Of a stretch of 40,552 bases of DNA, positions 30,477-39,177 are shown in pieces. This stretch comes from Bifidobacterium breve. GTDB taxonomy: Bacteria > Acidobacteriota > Vicinamibacteria > Vicinamibacterales > CAVVIG01. The stretch is from the NCBI GenBank assembly GCA_943328785.2, contig CALQBJ020000006.1:1-40552 (forward strand), read 5' to 3'. The translations under genes were made by a program, and so were the position numbers. Position 1 is the stretch's first letter, and the number at the start of each line of letters is the position of its first letter. The notes under the pieces are model-generated. The model was given only the letters and a program-made list of their open reading frames with translations, was not told where the DNA came from and ran no database searches.

Positions 30477-31304
30477 ATGATCAACTACACCGACCGGCTG
30501 ACGTTACTCATGCGGGACATCGTGTCGCGTGTGCCGGCTCTGTCGTTCATCGACATGGACGCCGTGCTGCTGTTCGCGCGCTTCGGCCGGCTGCGCACCG
30601 ACGGCGCCTTCGCCACCTGCCACTCCCTTCGTCTTCCAGCCAGCGAACCCGGGTACTACTTCTGGCGTGACCGCATCAGCGGACAGATCACGAGGCGCTC
30701 CGATTGGTTCGTCACGAAATCGCCCATCGTGTCGATCAACGGGCGGCGCATGAACTACCTGATCTCGTTCGCGCTGCCGCGCTTCTGCGACTAGTCGCTG
30801 GATTGCTCGAGGAAGGAACGCTTCTACAGGCGGTCCAGCGACGCGTGGGTCGCCAAGCTCGACACGGTCGTGCACGAGCTCTATCACATCGATCCAGAGC
30901 AGAACGGCATCCGCCGCGTCGAGCGGTCCGACGGCACCTACGCCGCGCACTGTCACGGGCCCGCCTTCTTCGAGCGGGTGGCAGACATGGTGACGGCGTA
31001 CCTTGACACGCGCCCGGAGCCATCCGCCTACGACTTCCTCCAACACGATTTCGCGACGTTGACCGCCGCGCACGCCGGTGTGACAGCGACAAGCTTCCGG
31101 AGTTTTCCGTCGTATCCGCAGCGCTACATCGAGCGGTTGCCGGAGCAACCTCCCAGCGACGCCTCTCTTGCTGCGATTGACGTCGACCCGTGGAAGACGC
31201 GCCGAGTGCGTGCGCACTACACGGAAGCGGACCTGCACGTTCGGCAGTTCATGCTCGACACCTCCCGCCGCTGGCCAACGCTCCGCGCGGAGCGCGCCGC
31301 CTAG
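30477..31304 (+). pseudogene. HExxH zinc-peptidase-like gene interrupted by one in-frame TAG
   Basis: The same frame runs from the ATG at 30477 through a single TAG (30792-30794) to the stop at 31304, about 274 codons. Before the stop: '...RRMNYLISFALPRFCD'; after it: 'SLDCSRKERFYRRSSDAWVA', 'KLDTVVHELYHIDPEQNGIR'. HELYH is an HExxH zinc motif and lies after the stop, so the upstream product alone would lack the active site. The second part could start at GTG 30870, which would begin one residue before the motif. CAG to TAG by a single transition is the simplest cause. No frameshift and no other damage is visible. The C-terminal part overlaps the convergent NlpC/P60 gene by 4 bp. Confidence 0.7.
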
Positions 31305-31879
31305 TCGGTCTCGACCCGGCGAATGCCCAGGAGTCGCTGCGACCAGTAGGGCAGCGTCAGCGACTCCACCCGCACCACACCGCGTGAGCTTGGTGCATGG
31401 ATGAACGCGTCCCCGCCGAGTGCAATCCCCACATGCGACGCGCCAGGCGCCGTCGTCGAGAAGAAGATGAGGTCGCCGGGGCGCTGCTGACCTGCGGGTA
31501 CGATGGTGCCGAGCCGGAACTGTTCGCGTGTCTCGCGAGGGAGCGCGGTGCCAGCATGGTTGAAGACGTACTGCGTGAACCCGCTGCAGTCGAACCCGCG
31601 CGGGTCCGACCCGCCGTTTCTGTAGGGCGTGCCGCGGAGTTCGAGGGCGGCGCGCACCACACGGTCGGCAGCCATCGGCGTTGCCGCGACGTCTGGCGCG
31701 TCGGCCTGGCGAGGCGCTGCGGCCCCGGGCGCCACCGGAGGCGCCGCGGCCGGCACCTTGGATGAGCCCGGCATCGGGAAGGGGCGCGGCGCCACCCCGC
31801 CTGACGCGCACGCCGTCGCCAATACGCACAGAGCGATCGCCCCAAGAAGGGCAGTGGCTTCCTGACTGCGGCCTGACAT
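31301..31879 (-). CDS. NlpC/P60 lipoprotein endopeptidase
   Basis: 192 aa from the ATG at 31879. Lipobox LATAC (Cys24), then a Pro/Ala-rich linker (about 25-70) and an NlpC/P60 domain: nucleophile Cys98 in RGFDCSGFTQYVF, His149 in ASHVGIALG and His161 in AFIHAPS form the Cys-His-His triad. It should cut cell-wall peptides (gamma-Glu-DAP type bonds) from the membrane surface. TACAAT on the minus strand (31891-31886) is 7 nt before the ATG, another leaderless arrangement. Confidence 0.92.
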   Translation of the reverse strand: MSGRSQEATALLGAIALCVLATACASGGVAPRPFPMPGSSKVPAAAPPVAPGAAAPRQADAPDVAATPMAADRVVRAALELRGTPYRNGGSDPRGFDCSGFTQYVFNHAGTALPRETREQFRLGTIVPAGQQRPGDLIFFSTTAPGASHVGIALGGDAFIHAPSSRGVVRVESLTLPYWSQRLLGIRRVETD

Positions 31880-31961
31880 CCTGGCGATTGTACCGGGAAG
31901 CCCGCTGGCGCGTACAGCCGCTAAATGCCTGCAATGGAATGTGTTTACAGGCGTCACAGCC

Positions 31962-31990
31962 TTGACACCACGATATCGGTCGGGCAGAAT
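31962..31990 (+). promoter_or_regulatory. Promoter of the HNH endonuclease gene
   Basis: Perfect -35 TTGACA (31962-31967), 17-bp spacer, CAGAAT (31985-31990). The leader is about 45 nt and includes GAGGAAGGCGGAG. Confidence 0.55.
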
Positions 31991-32040
31991 TCTTCTACGA
32001 GATCGGGCCACGAGGAAGGCGGAGTCGAGACGAAGCGGTT

Positions 32041-32574
32041 ATGGAACAGACGCTTCTCCTGAACGCGTCGTATGAACCCCTCAAGATCGTCGACTGGCAG
32101 AAGGCGGTAACGCTCTGGTGCCAGCAGAAGGTCGAGGTTATCTCTGTGTACGACAGAGAGATCAGGGGTGTGTCCATCAGCTTCAAGCTGCCCTCGGTGA
32201 TCCGCTTGCTGCGCTACATCACGGTGAAGCGCCGGTTCGACTACGTACCGTTCTCTCGCGCCAACATCTACGCGCGCGACGATCATCGCTGCCAGTACTG
32301 CGGCGAACTCTTCCCGACCATCGAACTCACCTTCGATCACGTCGTGCCGATCGCGCAAGGCGGCCGCAAGGATTGGGAGAACATCGTCTCGTGCTGCGTG
32401 CAGTGCAACCGGAGCAAGGGCGGCCGCACGCCGGCGCAGGCCGGCATGCAGTTGCTGCGCGTACCAAAGCGGCCGGACTCCACCCCAGCCATCCGGATTA
32501 GAGTAGGTCTGCGCAACGCGCCAGACAGTTGGCGCGATTACCTTTATTGGAATGCCGAACTGGACGACACCTAG
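32041..32574 (+). CDS. Stand-alone HNH endonuclease
   Basis: 177 aa. A conserved N-terminal part (EQTLLLNASYEPLKIVDWQK) precedes the HNH fold: zinc pairs Cys84/Cys87 (RCQYCGE) and Cys119/Cys122 (SCCVQCN), catalytic Asp99-His100 in FDHVVPIAQGG, Asn114 in ENIVS and Lys126. The same arrangement is found as a single-copy gene in many bacterial phyla, not tied to phage or introns, so a housekeeping DNA-processing role is more likely than homing. Flanked by unrelated genes. Confidence 0.9.
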   Translation: MEQTLLLNASYEPLKIVDWQKAVTLWCQQKVEVISVYDREIRGVSISFKLPSVIRLLRYITVKRRFDYVPFSRANIYARDDHRCQYCGELFPTIELTFDHVVPIAQGGRKDWENIVSCCVQCNRSKGGRTPAQAGMQLLRVPKRPDSTPAIRIRVGLRNAPDSWRDYLYWNAELDDT

Positions 32575-32613
32575 TGCGTAGCGCCGCACCGGCATCGTCG
32601 GTTCTCCCACGCG

Positions 32614-33612
32614 ATGCCTAGCCCCAGAATCTCCTCAATCACGCCGTCACACGCCATCGCGGGCGGACGCATCAACCTCCACGGCTCGCACTTCGCCGTG
32701 GGCCCGACGCTGCCAGCCGTTCACATTGGGACCGCCGCGGCGCGCGTGGTCTTTGCCGCGCACGACGAACTCGGCCTCATCGTGCCGAACACCGAGGCCG
32801 GCCCGCTGCCGGTGCGCGTGGACGGCGCCGACGGCGCCTGCATGGTCGAGGTCGGTGTGCCGATGGCGGCCGGCCTTCACCAGGTGGACAACCCGGCGTT
32901 CGACGCGTTCGGGAATCTGTTCGTCACCTACAGCGGCAGCCGCGGGCAGCAGGTCCCGATCTCCATCTTCAAGGTGACGCCAACTGGCACGCGCGAGAGC
33001 TTCTCGTCGGCCGTGACCAATCCCACCAGCATGGCGTTCTCGCCTGATGGGACGCTCTACGTGTCGAGCCGGTTCGAGGGCGCGGTCTATCGCCTGACTG
33101 ACGATGGGAATGCGGAGGTGTTCGCGTCGGACCTGGGCATTGCCTGTGGGCTGGCGTTCGCGCCGGACGGCACCCTGTTCGTCGGCGATCGCTCCGGCAC
33201 CGTATTCGCGGTGGCGCGCAACGGCATCGCCCGGAGGCTGGCCACCGTGCCGGCCAGCATCGCGGCATTTCACCTGGCGCTTGGTCCCGACGGCCTCTAC
33301 GTCGCCGCTCCGACACTGTCGGCCAGCGACGTCATCTACCGCGTTTCCTTCACGGGCGAGGTGTCGGTCTTCCACGCTGGGTTCGGCCGGCCGCAGGGGC
33401 TCGCCTTCGCTCCGGACGGAACGCTCCACGTCGTGGAAGCACTGGCGGGCGTCAGCGGTCTGTATCGTGTGCCGGCCGCTGGCGCGCCCGAACTGCTGGT
33501 CAGCGGACCGAAGTTGGTGGGCGTCGCGTTCGATCCCTCGGGCGACTTCGTGCTGTGTTCGTCCGATACCGCCTATCGATTCGCGTCGCCACTGCACGCC
33601 CACACCCTTTAG
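32614..33612 (+). CDS. IPT-domain plus SMP-30/NHL-type beta-propeller protein
   Basis: 332 aa with no signal peptide. Residues 1-85 are an IPT/TIG domain ('PRISSITPSHAIAGGRINLH', 'GSHF'), and 90-325 contain five or six NHL/SMP-30-like blades ('NPTSMAFSPDGTLYVSSRFE', 'GLAFAPDGTLFVGDRSGTVF', 'RPQGLAFAPDGTLHVVEALA'). Without the acidic metal site of gluconolactonase it is probably a binding rather than catalytic propeller. A cytoplasmic IPT-propeller fusion is unusual because both folds are commonly extracytoplasmic. It ends 18 bp before the APC permease and is co-directional. Confidence 0.78.
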   Translation: MPSPRISSITPSHAIAGGRINLHGSHFAVGPTLPAVHIGTAAARVVFAAHDELGLIVPNTEAGPLPVRVDGADGACMVEVGVPMAAGLHQVDNPAFDAFGNLFVTYSGSRGQQVPISIFKVTPTGTRESFSSAVTNPTSMAFSPDGTLYVSSRFEGAVYRLTDDGNAEVFASDLGIACGLAFAPDGTLFVGDRSGTVFAVARNGIARRLATVPASIAAFHLALGPDGLYVAAPTLSASDVIYRVSFTGEVSVFHAGFGRPQGLAFAPDGTLHVVEALAGVSGLYRVPAAGAPELLVSGPKLVGVAFDPSGDFVLCSSDTAYRFASPLHAHTL

Positions 33613-33630
33613 AGACAATCCGGCCCTGCT

Positions 33631-35130
33631 ATGTCGCAGTTGCTGCAGCGCAAGCCGATCGCCGCCCTTGTGCCAGAAACGGAAGGGCACTCCGGCCTGA
33701 AACGCGTGATGGGCGCCGGCGACCTCGTGATGCTGGCGATTGGCGCTGTCATTGGCGCCGGTATCTTCTCCTCGATCGGCACGGCGGCGGCGGGCGAGAC
33801 GCTGCCGACCGGTGAGATCGTCCGCTACGGTGCGGGTCCGGCACTCGTCCTCTCCTTCATCCTGCTCGGACTGGTCTGCGGCCTCGCGGCGCTGTGTTAC
33901 GCCGAACTGGCCGCGATGATTCCGCAGGCGGGCAGTGCCTATGCCTACTCGTACGCGACGCTCGGCGAGTTGGTTGCCTGGATCATCGGCTGGGACCTGA
34001 TCCTCGAATATGCGGTCGGCAACATCGCGGTCGCGATTGCGTGGAGCGGCTATTTCAATTCGCTGCTCACCGGCGTCGGCGTCCACCTGCCCGACTTCCT
34101 GACGCACGGCTACCGCACGGCGCTCCTCAGCTCCGACCCTGCCGTCCACGCGCTGCTGCAGACCTCGCCGCATGTGGCCGGCATTCCGATTCTGCTGAAC
34201 GTGCCGGCGTTTGCGATCGTGATACTGGTCACGTGGCTGCTCTACATCGGCGTGCAGGAGAGTGTCCGCGTCAACAACATCATGGTGGTGGTGAAGCTGA
34301 TTGTGCTCGGCGTGTTCGTCGCCGTGGGCGCTGTGCACATCGACACCGCCAACTTCGTCCCGTTCGCACCGAACGGCTGGCGCGGCATCCATCAAGGCGC
34401 GGCGATCGTCTTCTTTGCCTACATCGGCTTCGACGCCATCTCGACGGCGGCTGAAGAAACGAAGAACCCGCAGCGCAACATGCCGATCGGTATCCTCGCC
34501 GGGCTGGCCATCTGCACGCTCATCTATGTTGTGGTCGGCCTCGTCGCGACGGGCCTCGTACCGTATCAGCAGCTGAAGGCGGCCGACCCGCTCGCGCAGG
34601 CGCTGCAACTGGCCGGACTCGCCACCGCCGGCTGGTTCGTCTCCCTCGGCGCCGTCGTGTCGCTCACGGCGGTGCTGCTGGTGTTCCAGTACGGTCAGCC
34701 GCGCATCTTCTTCTCGATGGCGCGCGACGGTCTGCTTCCGGCCTGGGCATCCAGGATCCACCCGAAGTATCGCACCCCGCACATCACGACCGTCGTCACC
34801 GGCATTGCGGTGGCGGTTGCTGCGCTCGTGCTGGACGAGAACGAGATCTACGACCTCACGAACATCGGCACCCTGTCGGCTTTTGCCATCGTCTGTGTCG
34901 GTGTCTACGTCCTCCGGAGGACCGAACCCGACCGCGTGCGTCCGTTCCGCGTGCCGTTCCTGCCGTTCGTGTCGCTGGCCGGCGCCGCCGCCTGCGTCTA
35001 CATCATGTTCGGGCTGCCGACGCATGCGTGGGAACGCTTCGGCATCTGGCTGGTGATCGGCCTCGCCATCTACATCGGCTACGGCTATCGGCACAGCCGT
35101 CTGCGAGCGGAGAACCGTACCGCAGGCTGA
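33631..35130 (+). CDS. APC-family amino acid permease (cationic amino acid transporter type)
   Basis: 499 aa, about 12-14 helices. The family signature appears in helix 1 ([20 protein letters not shown], 'GTAAAGE') with the unwound GAGIF substrate loop, and '[20 protein letters not shown]' in helix 6 to loop 6, the consensus 'FFAYIGFD....AEE.KNPQR.MP.GI'. Closest in layout to the CAT/YfnA subgroup with an extra C-terminal pair of helices. It exchanges or imports amino acids with protons; the exact substrate is not predictable. Confidence 0.9.
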   Translation: MSQLLQRKPIAALVPETEGHSGLKRVMGAGDLVMLAIGAVIGAGIFSSIGTAAAGETLPTGEIVRYGAGPALVLSFILLGLVCGLAALCYAELAAMIPQAGSAYAYSYATLGELVAWIIGWDLILEYAVGNIAVAIAWSGYFNSLLTGVGVHLPDFLTHGYRTALLSSDPAVHALLQTSPHVAGIPILLNVPAFAIVILVTWLLYIGVQESVRVNNIMVVVKLIVLGVFVAVGAVHIDTANFVPFAPNGWRGIHQGAAIVFFAYIGFDAISTAAEETKNPQRNMPIGILAGLAICTLIYVVVGLVATGLVPYQQLKAADPLAQALQLAGLATAGWFVSLGAVVSLTAVLLVFQYGQPRIFFSMARDGLLPAWASRIHPKYRTPHITTVVTGIAVAVAALVLDENEIYDLTNIGTLSAFAIVCVGVYVLRRTEPDRVRPFRVPFLPFVSLAGAAACVYIMFGLPTHAWERFGIWLVIGLAIYIGYGYRHSRLRAENRTAG

Positions 35131-35210
35131 GCTGACGCACGGGCTGCTGCCGCGGCCGCGGGTGTAGAATCAGGGTTTCGGCAATCCCGCATTTTCCCGG
35201 CAGAGGCAGC

Positions 35211-38015
35211 ATGGCGCACGACTGGATCGCGGTTCGCGGCGCGCGTGTCCATAACCTGAAGAACGTCGACGTCGACCTGCCGAGGCACAAGCTGGTGGTC
35301 ATCACCGGCATCTCGGGTTCGGGCAAGTCGTCGCTCGCGTTCGACACCATCTACGCCGAAGGGCAGCGACGCTACGTCGAGTCGCTGTCCGCGTATGCCC
35401 GCCAGTTTCTCGAGCAGATGGAGAAGCCAGACGTCGACCTGATCGACGGCCTCTCTCCCGCCATCTCGATCGAACAGAAGACCACCGGCTCGAACCCGCG
35501 CTCGACCGTCGGGACCGTCACGGAAATCTACGACTACCTGCGTCTGCTCTTCGCGAGCATCGGCGTCCCGCACTGCCCGAACTGCGGCAAGGAAATCTCC
35601 AGCCAGTCGCTCGAGCGCATCGTCGACATGGTGATGCTCTACCCGCAGGACTCCCGTATCAACGTGCTGGCGCCGATCGTCCGCGGCCGCAAGGGGGAGT
35701 TCAAGAAGGAGCTGGCGCACCTGCGCGGGCGTGGCTTCACCAAGGCGCGCATCGACGGCCAGTTCAGGGCGCTCGAGGACGACATCGCGCTTGACCGGCG
35801 GCGCAACCACACGATCGAGGTGGTCGTGGATCGCCTCATCGTGCGCGGCGGCGTGGAGCGGCGGCTGACCGAGTCGGTTGAGACCGCCCTGAAACTCGCC
35901 GAGGACGTCGTCGTCATCAACGCGTTCGAGCAGGGCGACCGGCTGTTCTCCCGCCGGCTGGCCTGCGTCGATTGCGGCATCAGCGTGCCCGAGATGACGC
36001 CGCGCGCCTTCTCGTTCAACTCGCCGCACGGCGCGTGCCCGGACTGCCAGGGGCTCGGCGCGAACATCGACTTCGACCCGCACCGCCTGGTGCCGGACGA
36101 ATCGGTGGCGCTGGCCGACGGCGCGATCCTGCCGTGGGCCAAGGGCGACCGGAAGCTGGTGCGCGAGGCCCTGCAGTCGCTGCACAAGGACTTCGGGATC
36201 GACCTGTCGCTGCCGTTCGGCAAGCTGCCGAAGAAGCTGCGCGACCTCATGATGTCGGGCACGCCGAAGGGCGCGCCGGTGAAGTTCGAAGGGCTGCTGC
36301 CGAACCTGCGCCGCCGCTACGAGGACGGCACCTGGGCGGAACAGGTGGAGCTCGAACCGTACCGCGCGATGCGGCCCTGCATCACCTGCGGCGGCCGGCG
36401 GCTGCGGCCGGAGAGCCTCGGGGTGCGGGTGAAGGGGCACAACATCGCGGACTATGTTGAGCTATCGATCTCCGACGCACTCATCGCGTTCGAGACGCTG
36501 CGGCTCACCGACCGTGAGGCGATCATCGCCGAGCGGATCCTGCGCGAGATCCAGGACCGTGTGCGGTTCCTGCACGACGTCGGCGTCGGCTATCTCACCC
36601 TCGGACGCAGCGCCGCCACGTTGTCGGGCGGCGAAGGGCAGCGCATCCGCCTCGCGACGCAGATCGGCGCGAACCTCACGGGTGTGCTCTACGTGCTCGA
36701 CGAGCCGTCGATCGGTCTGCACCAGCGTGACAACCGCAAGCTGCTGAACACGCTGGCGCGACTGCGCGACCTCGGCAACACCGTGATCGTCGTCGAACAC
36801 GACGAGGAGACCATCCGCAGCGCCGACTGGGTGATCGACCTTGGGCCCGGCGCTGGTGAGCACGGCGGGCAGGTGATTTTCCAGGGGACCGCTGCGGCGT
36901 TGATGGAGGACCCGACCTCGATCACGGGCGCGTACCTGACCGGGGCACGGTCGATTCCGACGCCAGCGTCGCGCCGGACGCCCCGTGGCGAGATTGTCAT
37001 CCGCGGGGCGCGCGAGAACAACCTCAAGAACATCGACGTGCGGTTTCCGCTGGGCGTGTTCACCGCGGTCACCGGCGTCAGCGGCTCGGGCAAGTCGACA
37101 CTCGTCAACGACATCCTCTATCGCTCACTCGCGCGGACCATCTACCGTGCGGCCGACGAGCCTGGCGCGCACGACCGCATCGAGGGGATAGCACTGGTCG
37201 ACAAGGTCATCGAGATCGACCAGTCGCCGATCGGACGAACGCCGCGCTCGAACCCCGCCACCTACACCGGGCTGTTCACGTTCATCCGCGACCTGTTCGC
37301 GATGATGCCCGAGGCCAAGCAGCGCGGCTTCAAGCCGGGGCGCTTCTCGTTCAACGTGAAGGGCGGCCGGTGCGAGGGGTGCCAGGGCGACGGCGTCATG
37401 GCCATCGAAATGCACTTCCTGCCGAACGTCTATGTGACGTGCGAACAGTGCAAGGGACGGCGCTACAACCGCGAGACACTCGACATCACCTATCGCGGCA
37501 TGTCGATCGCCGACGTGCTGGAGCTGACGGTCGATCAGGCGCTCCCGCTGCTCGAGAACTTCCCGGCCATCGCCGTCAAGCTGCGCACGCTCCAGGCGGT
37601 CGGCCTCGGCTATGTCGCGCTTGGCCAGTCGGCCACGACCCTGTCGGGCGGCGAGGCGCAGCGGGTGAAGCTGTCGAAGGAACTGTCGCGCCGCGGCACC
37701 GGCAGCACGCTCTACATCCTCGACGAGCCAACCACCGGCCTGCACTTCGAAGACACCAAGAAGCTGCTGGACGTCCTCAGCCGGCTGGTCGATCAGGGGA
37801 ACACGGTGGTGGTCATCGAGCACAACCTCGACGTCATCCGCACCGCTGACCACGTCATCGACCTGGGACCGGAGGGGGGCTCCGGCGGCGGGCGCATCAT
37901 CGCGGAGGGGGCTCCGGAGGCGGTCGCGAAGCACGAGGCTTCGGCCACGGGCCGATACCTCGCAGAGCTGCTCTCAGCGCAGGCCGGGCAGCCGCTGCGC
38001 AGTCAGGCCGGCTGA
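35211..38015 (+). CDS. uvrA: Excinuclease ABC subunit A
   Basis: 934 aa, full length (E. coli 940). Two ABC ATPase halves: Walker [10 protein letters not shown] (33-41) and GVSGSGKST (about 623-631), two signature motifs ([26 protein letters not shown]) and two D/H loops. Zinc-finger pairs CPNCGKE, CVDCG..., CPDCQG and [10 protein letters not shown] / [10 protein letters not shown] place all UvrA zinc modules. It recognises bulky DNA damage as a dimer and loads UvrB. GAGGCAG precedes the ATG, and a TAGAAT box (35165-35170) is about 40 nt upstream. Monocistronic as far as seen. Confidence 0.98.
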   Translation: MAHDWIAVRGARVHNLKNVDVDLPRHKLVVITGISGSGKSSLAFDTIYAEGQRRYVESLSAYARQFLEQMEKPDVDLIDGLSPAISIEQKTTGSNPRSTVGTVTEIYDYLRLLFASIGVPHCPNCGKEISSQSLERIVDMVMLYPQDSRINVLAPIVRGRKGEFKKELAHLRGRGFTKARIDGQFRALEDDIALDRRRNHTIEVVVDRLIVRGGVERRLTESVETALKLAEDVVVINAFEQGDRLFSRRLACVDCGISVPEMTPRAFSFNSPHGACPDCQGLGANIDFDPHRLVPDESVALADGAILPWAKGDRKLVREALQSLHKDFGIDLSLPFGKLPKKLRDLMMSGTPKGAPVKFEGLLPNLRRRYEDGTWAEQVELEPYRAMRPCITCGGRRLRPESLGVRVKGHNIADYVELSISDALIAFETLRLTDREAIIAERILREIQDRVRFLHDVGVGYLTLGRSAATLSGGEGQRIRLATQIGANLTGVLYVLDEPSIGLHQRDNRKLLNTLARLRDLGNTVIVVEHDEETIRSADWVIDLGPGAGEHGGQVIFQGTAAALMEDPTSITGAYLTGARSIPTPASRRTPRGEIVIRGARENNLKNIDVRFPLGVFTAVTGVSGSGKSTLVNDILYRSLARTIYRAADEPGAHDRIEGIALVDKVIEIDQSPIGRTPRSNPATYTGLFTFIRDLFAMMPEAKQRGFKPGRFSFNVKGGRCEGCQGDGVMAIEMHFLPNVYVTCEQCKGRRYNRETLDITYRGMSIADVLELTVDQALPLLENFPAIAVKLRTLQAVGLGYVALGQSATTLSGGEAQRVKLSKELSRRGTGSTLYILDEPTTGLHFEDTKKLLDVLSRLVDQGNTVVVIEHNLDVIRTADHVIDLGPEGGSGGGRIIAEGAPEAVAKHEASATGRYLAELLSAQAGQPLRSQAG

Positions 38016-38053
38016 GCCGTGTGGTAGGATTGCCACGCTTTGCGCGCCTGATG

Positions 38054-38100
38054 CTGTGGTCGATGGACCACAGTGTGATGTTGGCAGAAGGCGAACATCA
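38054..38100 (+). promoter_or_regulatory. Two successive hairpins between uvrA and lpxC
   Basis: Hairpin one: CTGTGGTC and GACCACAG, perfect 8-bp stem, GATG loop (38054-38073). Hairpin two: TGATGTT and AACATCA, 7-bp stem with an 11-nt loop (38076-38082 and 38094-38100). There is no U-tract after either. They could end uvrA transcription or be a structured leader for lpxC, whose ATG is about 98 nt further on. Confidence 0.45.
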
Positions 38101-38197
38101 CGGCGAAAGTGCTGATAAACATTCGATGATTCACACGATGACCAGGCCTGTCGCGTGACCGCGCGTCAGGCATCGCGTTTGCTCAAGGGGTCTGTGC

Positions 38198-39133
38198 ATG
38201 TCGCCGCTCGCTGAGAGACCCATGGACACACAGCGCACCCTCCGTCGTGCCATTTCCTGCGTAGGAATTGGCCTGCATTCCGGCAACAAGGTTCAGCTGT
38301 CGCTGAAGCCGGCCCCGGTCGACTTCGGCATTCGCTTCCGGCGGACCGACCTGGGCGACCACGAGGTGCCCGCCAACGTGCAGCACCTGGGCGGCATCCA
38401 GCTCGCGACGGCGCTGTCGCGCAATGCGGTCTCGGTCGAGACGGTGGAGCATCTGCTGGCGGCCCTGGTCAGCATGCGCATCGACAACGTGCTCATCGAG
38501 CTCAACTCTCCTGAAGTGCCAATCATGGACGGCAGCGCGGCCCCGTTCGTGTACCTCATTCAGGAAGCGGGCATCAAGCCGCAGGCGGCGGCGCGGAAGT
38601 ACCTGAAGATCGTCCGCCCCATCGCCCTGTCACGCGGCGACAAACGGATCGCGCTCTATCCGTCCGACCACTTCGACGTCACCTACAGCATCAGCTTCGA
38701 CCATCCGCTGCTGCGCCATCAGGCGCGCACGCTGCGCATCACCGAGGAAAGCTTCATCGAGGAGATTGCGCCGGCCCGCACCTTCACGTTCCTGAAGGAC
38801 GTGGAGATGCTGCGGCAGAACGGACTGGCCCTGGGCGGGTCACTCGACAACGCGATCGTGCTCGGTGAAACCGGCGTGCTGAACAACGCGCTGCGGTTCG
38901 AGGACGAGTTCGTGCGGCACAAGATTCTTGACGCCATCGGCGATCTGGCGCTGGTGGGATATCCGGTGGTTGGCCACCTGGTCGCGCATCGCGCGGGCCA
39001 TGCGCTGCACACCGAGTTCGCCGCGAAGATTCTGGAAGAGACCGACTGCTGGCAGCTCGTGGACAGCCTGATGGACGCGAGCGTCCCGGCGTCGGACGCT
39101 GTCACCGCCGCCGTTCCCAGCCTCGCCAACTAG
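38198..39133 (+). CDS. lpxC: UDP-3-O-acyl-GlcNAc deacetylase
   Basis: 311 aa. Zinc ligands His85 (VETVEHLLAAL), His241 and Asp245 (RHKILDAIGDLALVG), catalytic Glu81 and His268 (AHRAGHALH). Length and two-domain layout match LpxC. It removes the acetyl group from UDP-3-O-acyl-N-acetylglucosamine, the first committed step of lipid A, so the organism has an LPS-type outer membrane. Start at 38198 is supported by AAGGGG 7 nt upstream; an ATG at 38222 is less well served. Unlike the common arrangement it is not next to lpxA, lpxD or fabZ here. Confidence 0.96.
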   Translation: MSPLAERPMDTQRTLRRAISCVGIGLHSGNKVQLSLKPAPVDFGIRFRRTDLGDHEVPANVQHLGGIQLATALSRNAVSVETVEHLLAALVSMRIDNVLIELNSPEVPIMDGSAAPFVYLIQEAGIKPQAAARKYLKIVRPIALSRGDKRIALYPSDHFDVTYSISFDHPLLRHQARTLRITEESFIEEIAPARTFTFLKDVEMLRQNGLALGGSLDNAIVLGETGVLNNALRFEDEFVRHKILDAIGDLALVGYPVVGHLVAHRAGHALHTEFAAKILEETDCWQLVDSLMDASVPASDAVTAAVPSLAN

Positions 39134-39177
39134 GCGCATCGACGCCGGCCGGATTCTCCCGACCGGTCAGCCGATGC

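Noticed and set aside
30792-30794. Pyrrolysine or programmed amber recoding at the TAG
   Set aside because: No stem-loop of PYLIS type is recognisable and no pyl genes are in the window; a simple point mutation is more economical.
30504-31934. Minus-strand frame of about 476 codons covering the interrupted zinc peptidase
   Set aside because: Considered because the plus-strand gene is broken, but the HELYH motif and family-like sequence are on the plus strand, and this frame overlaps the real NlpC gene in another phase.
32647-35094. Minus-strand frame of about 815 codons opposite the propeller and permease genes
   Set aside because: Spans two genuine plus-strand genes and their gap; sequence is rich in Arg, Asp, His and Gln without any fold pattern.
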